The notes under the pieces are model-generated. The model made no database searches. It had not been told where the DNA came from and saw only the letters and a program-made list of their open reading frames with translations. This document shows positions 59,600 to 64,000 of a DNA stretch of 64,000 bases, piece after piece (positions within the stretch are counted from its first letter, which is position 1; each line of letters begins with the position of its first letter). The DNA is taken from contig CAUYUJ010004351.1 in the NCBI GenBank assembly GCA_963575745.1, positions 1-64,000 on the forward strand. Reading direction: 5' to 3'. Source of the DNA: Prorocentrum cordatum (lineage: Eukaryota > Sar > Dinophyceae > Prorocentrales > Prorocentraceae). Both the position numbers and the translations under genes were made by a program.

Positions 59600-59722
59600 A
59601 CTCCACACACACACCACACACACAACACACACCACACACAACACACAACACACACAACACACACACAACACACACACACACGCGCACGCACGCACGCACG
59701 CACGCACGCGCGCACGCGCACA

Positions 59723-59801
<79 letters not shown>

Positions 59802-60155
59802 GCACTCGCACTCGCACTCGCACTCGCACTCGCACTCACACTCGCACTCGCACTCGCACGCACACTCGCACTCGCACACACTCGCACTCGCACTCGCACT
59901 CGCACTCGCACTCGCACTCGCACTCGCACTCGCACTCGCACTCGCACTCGCACTCGCACACGCACACGCACTCGCACTCGCACTCGCACGCACGCACACG
60001 CACACGCACACGCACACGCACACGCACACGCACACGCACACGCACACGCACACGCACACGCACACGCACACGCACACGCGCACGCGCGCGCACACGCACA
60101 CGCACTCGCACACGCACTCGCACTCGCACTCGCACACACACACACACGAACACGT
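59600..60155. repeat. Compound AC/GCAC/ACTCGC microsatellite
   Basis: An order of blocks: (CA)n with AA interruptions, (GCAC)n, (CA)n, (CTCGCA)n (59810-59960), (CACACG)n (59998-60080), then (CA)n again. It is 550 bp of alternating purine-pyrimidine sequence with Z-DNA potential. Open frames through it (His-Thr, Arg-Thr runs) are repeat artefacts. Confidence 0.97.
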
Positions 60156-60504
60156 ACACAGAGGAATGCTCGGCGCGCCTACTCACGGCCAGGGCGCCAA
60201 ACAATAAAAAGGATGGCTTGCCTGGCGCCCAGGAAAAGGAGCTCTGGCTTTCGGGCCGCTCCTCGGCTCCAACTCGGGGGAGCCTCTGTTTGTGTCCGAG
60301 GCTCGAAGAGGCCAGAAAAGCCCCTCCGTTCCTTGTTCGGCGTTCCTCGTGGCAGCAATATGGCTGCACCCACTGTAGAGAGAGCAGGAACTCCACCCCC
60401 GATGCTGAGCACCCCGACAGGCGAAGCCTTTCCGTAAACGCACCCGAAGGAGGAACTGAGCAGGGCAGGGCTTGATTAGTAAACGCCCAAGGCCGTGTAG
60501 TTAT
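60156..60504. other. No gene recognised
   Basis: Non-repetitive in the window. The minus frame (60443-60179) has ordinary composition but no recognisable motif. Confidence 0.35.
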
Positions 60505-60690
60505 CGGGGGCGCGCACGCATGGATTAGCGATCCATGGACTTGGCGCACGGATCGGGGGAGGTGCTTCCCCCGTGCCGCCTCGCTCGGCGGCGGGAATCC
60601 GCGATTTCCCATGGCAACGGGGCCCGTCGCCAATCCACGCCCCCTTGATCCGTGTTTCCGATCGCCTGAGAGTGTCGGGGTCGGGTTGTT
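60505..60690 (+). repeat. Family L repeat, copy 2
   Basis: GCATGGATTAGCGATCCATG at the start is palindromic. GTGCCGCCTCGCTCGGCGGC and CCGCGATTTCCCATGGCAAC are as in copy 1. Confidence 0.78.
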
Positions 60691-60694
60691 TTTT

Positions 60695-61063
60695 CCTCCC
60701 TCGATGTTGACCTCTGGCACTGGAGCCCGCCCCCCGGCGCGCGGAGCGCGCCAGGGGCGGCGCCGGAGGCGCCGAGAGGGGGGGGCCCCAGCGAGGATCC
60801 GAGGAGTCCGCGCGGAGCGCCAAGAGTTTGTGTGTGTGTTTTTGAATGGTGTTTTCTCTTCTTCGATTCTCCTCCCTCGATGTTGACCTCTGGCGCACTC
60901 CGACTCCTCTCGGGGCGCGTTCTGACCAGAGTTTCGAGGCGAAGCCAGCGGTGGCGACGAGGGCCTCCAAGGAGGTCCAAACAGGGGAAAACGAGGGGAA
61001 GGTAATTAGAGGTATGGGTGCCTTTTCCTCCTCGGAGTTTCTCCTCCCTCGATGTTGACCTCT
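60695..61063 (+). repeat. Three CCTCGATGTTGACCTCTG blocks, spaced about 172 bp
   Basis: CTCCCTCGATGTTGACCTCT is at 60697, 60871 and 61042. The first interval is filled by a truncated family A element; the second holds unrelated GC-rich DNA. Equal spacing with different content is odd. Confidence 0.7.
60725..60832. mobile_element. Family A foldback element, copy 11 (left arm lost)
   Basis: It begins directly in the centre (GGCGCGCGGAGCGCGCCAGG) and keeps the right arm GAGTCCGCGCGGAGCGCCAA. Truncation at the loop is compatible with slippage or aborted replication at the stem. Confidence 0.75.
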
Positions 61064-61194
61064 GTTGCCCTCCAGATCCTCCCCGCAGGCCTCCCCCACA
61101 GAAGCACCTCCGCCTCCGCCCCTGCGCCGCTTGGGGGGGGGGGTCCCAGCCGCGCCAGCCCCGCGCCCATGGAAGCCACCCCATCAAGAGACGC

Positions 61195-61372
61195 CACCAA
61201 GGAAGGGGCCCAGGGACACGCGCAAATAGATATACACACACAAATCCAAGAATTCCCCATCTTTTCCTATATTTTCTGGGTGTTCGTCTCCCCCCCACTT
61301 CCCATATTTTCCAATATTTTCTGGAGAGTCGAAGATGCATTGTCTGTGTGCTTCCCCCTCCTGGACCAAGAC
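61195..61372 (+). mobile_element. Family C repeat, copy 4
   Basis: AAGGGGCCCAGGGACACGC, TTCCCCATCTTTTCCTATAT, CGTCTCCCCCCCACTTCCCA, TTTTCTGGAGAGTCGAAGAT and TGTCTGTGTGCTTCCCCC. Confidence 0.8.
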
Positions 61373-61559
61373 AACCCAAGTGGGTGTGCAAGACGGCGCA
61401 CGAGGTTTCCAAGACGCCCCGAGAAGGTCTCGAAAGAATCGACGAGGTGCCCCTAAGAGGAGGAGCACCCCATTCAAGCTGTGGGTGTTCTAGGATGTGC
61501 CTCGCGTGCTCGCCTCTTTTGGGCCGAGAGAACTCCACGATCGCTCCGGGGTGTCCCCA

Positions 61560-61765
61560 AGACGGCTAACAATGACCGCAAACCGCCCAAAACAACCCCA
61601 AAATCGCTCCAAGAAGGCCCACAACGGTCCCGGCATGGCCCAAGACAGCGCGGCCCGATGAGAGAGCACCGAGAACTCCCAGAGAGCCTCGAGACGCCTC
61701 CGGGAGACCACAAGGCAAGACGGCCTCGTGGGGCTCCAGACGGCCCAAGAGCGCCCCAGGACGGG
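61560..61765. repeat. Degenerate CCAAAACGGCCC-type block
   Basis: AACCGCCCAAAACAACCCC, AAGAAGGCCCACAACGG and CATGGCCCAAGACAGCG resemble the 15.4-16.6 kb block. Confidence 0.5.
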
Positions 61766-61850
61766 TGAAGAGGGCCCCCCGGCGGCTGAGGGCGGCCGCG
61801 GGAGGTCTCCAGAGAGACCCGCAAAGATGGTCAATTCTGGACCCCGTGAT

Positions 61851-62017
61851 GACTACCTACCAGACCACCCCAACCCAACCCGAAGACCCAAATTTCGGGT
61901 TGGGGGGGTACGGGGTTCATATGTGTTGTTTCAATGTTCCCCGACCCCCCCCCCACTGGAAACGGAAGGCAAATCGAGGCCTTCGGGTTGGGTCGGGGTG
62001 CTTTGGTGGGTGGTGAC
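61851..62017. mobile_element. Family K TIR element, copy 2 with target duplication
   Basis: 167 bp with the same ends as copy 1. GTGAT occurs on both sides (61846-61850 and 62018-62022), a clean 5-bp target-site duplication. Confidence 0.92.
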
Positions 62018-62089
62018 GTGATCCCCCCGGCCCGACAACGATTGCGGAACCCAGAAATCAGCCAAGTCCGAGCGAGCTCGCACCGATCG

Positions 62090-62269
62090 TACAGCAGGAG
62101 CTCGACCACGGGAAACCTTCCACAAGAAAGCCAACCCTGAGACCCCAGGACGTCCACTGATGTTTGGGCGCGGACGTCACGCTCCCCATAGCAAAACCGT
62201 CGCAACCCAAGGCCACCAGGGCACCCTGGAGGCAAGCAGGGTGTTTCTTGGCATGGATCTCCACTGTAT
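62090..62269 (+). mobile_element. Family I TIR element, copy 7
   Basis: TACAGCAGGAGCTCGACCAC and GATCTCCACTGTA ends, intact core. Confidence 0.8.
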
Positions 62270-62447
62270 GCCACAGGGGCACTCCGCACAGGCAGAGGGC
62301 GGCGGCGGCGGTGCGCCGGAGAGGCATCCTCGCTGTCCCCCCACGATGGTGGCCTCGTGACCTGCATGCCCGCAAAGCCGTCGCACTCCGCGCCCAGCCA
62401 CTCTCGCACGCTCTCTAGGAGAAGAAATAGCGTCATAAACCCAATTT

Positions 62448-62750
62448 TTTGGCGCTCCGCGCGGACTTCTTGGATCCGCGCTGGGCCTTCCCCCAGCGGC
62501 GCCTCCGGCGCCGCCCCTGGCGTGCTCCGCGCGCCAGGGAGAGGGTAGGTGGCCACGTGTGAATACTACCCTCACCCCGCACGAGTTCTACGGGGGGGTG
62601 GGGGTTCACTCCCCTCGGGACCTCCCGAACGAAATGACCCCCCCCCCTTAGATATTGCGGGTGGTGGGGGTAGGGTTCTCCTGTGACCACCGGGAGGGGT
62701 CCAGCGCAGAGCCAAGACACCCTCTCGGAGCGCCAAAAACTTCTGCTTGT
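62448..62750. mobile_element. Family A foldback element, copy 12, split by an insertion
   Basis: Left arm TTTTTGGCGCTCCGCGCGGA; the right arm is worn (CTCTCGGAGCGCCAAAAAC). The loop is interrupted by a 144-bp element. GAAGAAATAGCG on the left and CTTTCCTTCTTCG on the right extend the stem. Confidence 0.85.
62548..62691. mobile_element. 144-bp TIR element nested in family A copy 12
   Basis: GGTGGCCACGTG at the left and its inverse (CCTGTGACCACC) at the right. GGGAGAGG and GGGAGGGG flank it, a probable 7-8 bp target duplication with one change. Confidence 0.8.
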
Positions 62751-62785
62751 GGCGTCTTTCCTTCTTCGCCTCTCGGGCCGGGCGA

Positions 62786-62946
62786 AGGGGGGGGGGATAG
62801 CAAAGGGAGCGGTCGAGAATTCCAGCACACGTTGCTGATTTTCCCAGCGCCTCCCAGCGCCGAGGAGGCGCCCATGTCTCGAGGCATGGGCCCGGCGGCG
62901 GGGCCGAAAACACCTGCATGCAGCAAATCTCATAACCAACCCTTTC
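62786..62946. mobile_element. Family M repeat, copy 3
   Basis: GGGGGGGGGGATAGCAAAGG, CACACGTTGCTGATTTTCCC and CCTGCATGCAGCAAATCTC; right end AACCAACCCTTTCCCC. Confidence 0.7.
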
Positions 62947-63150
62947 CCCAGAGATCCGATGCCGTGATTTTTTCAATGCGCGGTCCCTGGAAGTCTCGAT
63001 CCATTCTCCAGGACCGGCTGTTCATTCCGAGTCTCCTTCCAATCTTTATCCTGACGGTCCCGGAGCCCGGCGAGAGCCCCTATAGAGGCCGAACATCTAC
63101 AAAAACCTCCTTCCTGATTTTTTCATCACGTTGGAGGTCTGGGTCCCTAT

Positions 63151-63394
63151 CGGGGATCTTCTGACCCGGGTCAATCCAGGCCTGGGTCAGCAGGACATCA
63201 AAAACTGCAATGCAGAAAAACAAAACTGCAACGCAGGTCTCCGCAAACCCGGGTCAGCCAATATGTGCGGCCGCCTCGCAACCACGAGCGGCTCGCCAAC
63301 CCGGGTCAGGCAGAGGGGGTCTTCGCAGGATCCTGCAGGATCGAGTGCCGTGGCTGACCCCCGTTGGCATTGACCCTCGTCTTAATGCTCCCGA
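63151..63394. mobile_element. Family E TIR element, copy 2, in the F array
   Basis: CGGGGATCTTCTGACCCGGG at the left and a degraded inverse GACCCTCGTCTTAATGCTCC at the right. CCCTAT flanks both sides (63145-63150; 63395-63400). The interior has GCAGGATCCTGCAGGATC. Confidence 0.82.
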
Positions 63395-63600
63395 CCCTAT
63401 TCTCCAGGACCGGCCTGACCCCCGTCTTAATGCTCCCGTTGGCGGTCCCTGGAAGTCTCGACCCAGTCTCCAGGACCGGCTTTTCATCCCGAGTCGTTCT
63501 TTGACGGTCCCGGGGCCCAGCGAGAGCCCCTGGAGGCCGAACATCAACAAAAACCTCCGTCCTGATGTTTTCAACACGTTGGAGGCCTGGGTCCCTATCC

Positions 63601-63780
63601 CCCCTAAAACCGACTAGGATCGGGATAAATCGCTCCAGAGCGTTCCGGAGCGCTCTCAGAGCGTTCCGGAACGCTCTGGAGCGGCCGCGGCGCCCAATAC
63701 ATCCTCCAAGCCCGCCGCTTCTCAGAGATTGCGAGGTTTATCCCGATCCGATTTGGTCCCGATCTTCGCGTCGTTTTAGG
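63601..63780. mobile_element. 180-bp TIR element with 8-bp target duplication
   Basis: CCTAAAACCGACTAGGATCG and its partner (CGATCTTCGCGTCGTTTTAGG is cited here as its CGTCGTTTTAGG end) are inverse; GGATCGGGATAAA and TTTATCCCGATCC form the inner stem. The centre has GAGCGTTCCGGAACGCTC palindromes. CCCTATCC is repeated exactly on both sides (63593-63600; 63781-63788). Confidence 0.92.
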
Positions 63781-64000
63781 CCCTATCCACTCGTCCCGCC
63801 CGAGGCCCTCGCCCTTCAAGACCGGCTTTTCATCCCGAGTCGTTCTCTGACGGTCCCGGGGCCCGGCGAGAGCCCCTGGAGGCCGAAAGTCCACAAAAAC
63901 CGCCGTCCTGATTTTTGTTCAACACGATGGAGGCCTGGGACCCTATATCCCCCCCCCCCCTCCTCGTCCCGCCCGAGGCCCTCGCCCTTCAGCACCGCGT

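Larger units (their letters stand above)
62980..63990 (+). repeat. Family F tandem array
   Basis: Units start with GGTCCCTGGAAGTCTCGA or GCCCTCGCCCTTCAAGA. They continue GACCGGCTTTTCATCCCGAG, GACGGTCCCGGGGCCC, GCGAGAGCCCCTGGAGGCCG, CAAAAACC.CCGTCCTGAT and end GGAGGCCTGGGTCCCTAT. Three full units (62981, 63443, 63815) and a partial one at the right edge are present. Two different elements sit at the unit ends. Confidence 0.85.

Noticed and set aside
59104-60207. 367-aa plus ORF with His-Thr and Ala-Leu runs
   Set aside because: It is a read-through of the AC/GCAC microsatellite; all other frames there are equally open.

Overview
The window looks like dinoflagellate nuclear DNA. The strongest evidence is a perfect dinoflagellate spliced-leader (DinoSL) sequence at 13003-13024 on the minus strand. 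It is followed by two decayed leader copies and then by a retrotransposon reading frame. The GC-rich sequence, the scarcity of recognisable host genes, the purine/pyrimidine triplet tracts and the many small foldback elements fit this. The genus cannot be fixed from sequence alone.

Layout. 0-6 kb: tandem and foldback repeats, an 11-bp TTTAGCTTAGC satellite and GGA/TCC tracts. 6.7-13.0 kb: a decayed but nearly complete LINE-like retrotransposon on the minus strand (zinc finger, coiled coil, EEP endonuclease, reverse transcriptase, RNase H) with three DinoSL copies at its 5' end. 13-19 kb: repeats, an AT island and tandem duplications without a convincing gene. 19.2-24.3 kb: an array of CG-rich units about 1.1-1.7 kb apart, four of which share a hydrophobic peptide on the minus strand. 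24.5-31 kb: minisatellites and nested miniature elements. 31-32.7 kb: a lower-GC island. 32.9-38.3 kb: a second minus-strand LINE (ORF1, endonuclease, reverse transcriptase). 38.3-41.5 kb: a near-perfect 165-bp palindrome and a 12-cysteine reading frame that may be host coding sequence. 41.8-45.6 kb: a third minus-strand LINE from a different lineage. 45.6-64 kb: dispersed terminal-inverted-repeat elements, tandem repeats, a 100-N gap and a 0.55-kb AC-rich microsatellite.

The repeats form families that recur through the window; the letters are mine. A = CCGCGCGG foldback, 12 copies. B = GGATTAAGC block. C = short dispersed repeat. D = GGGCGGC-ended element. E = CGGGGATC element. F = tandem unit at the right end. 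G = TCGATGCAT/GGCGAT block. H = CGGCATTTCGACA block. I = TACAGTGGA-ended element, 7 copies. J = CTCCAGAT-ended element. K = ACCACCCC element. L = CATGGATT block. M = GGGGGATAG block. N = GTCGGGC-ended element. P = TTTAGCTTAGC satellite. Several are nested in each other, so insertions can be ordered in time.

No tRNA, rRNA, CRISPR, operon or complete host gene was found. All coding calls except the cysteine-rich frame and a few unrecognised ORFs are decayed retroelement fragments with frameshifts. Most long open frames here follow from GC-rich or triplet-repeat composition and are omitted.
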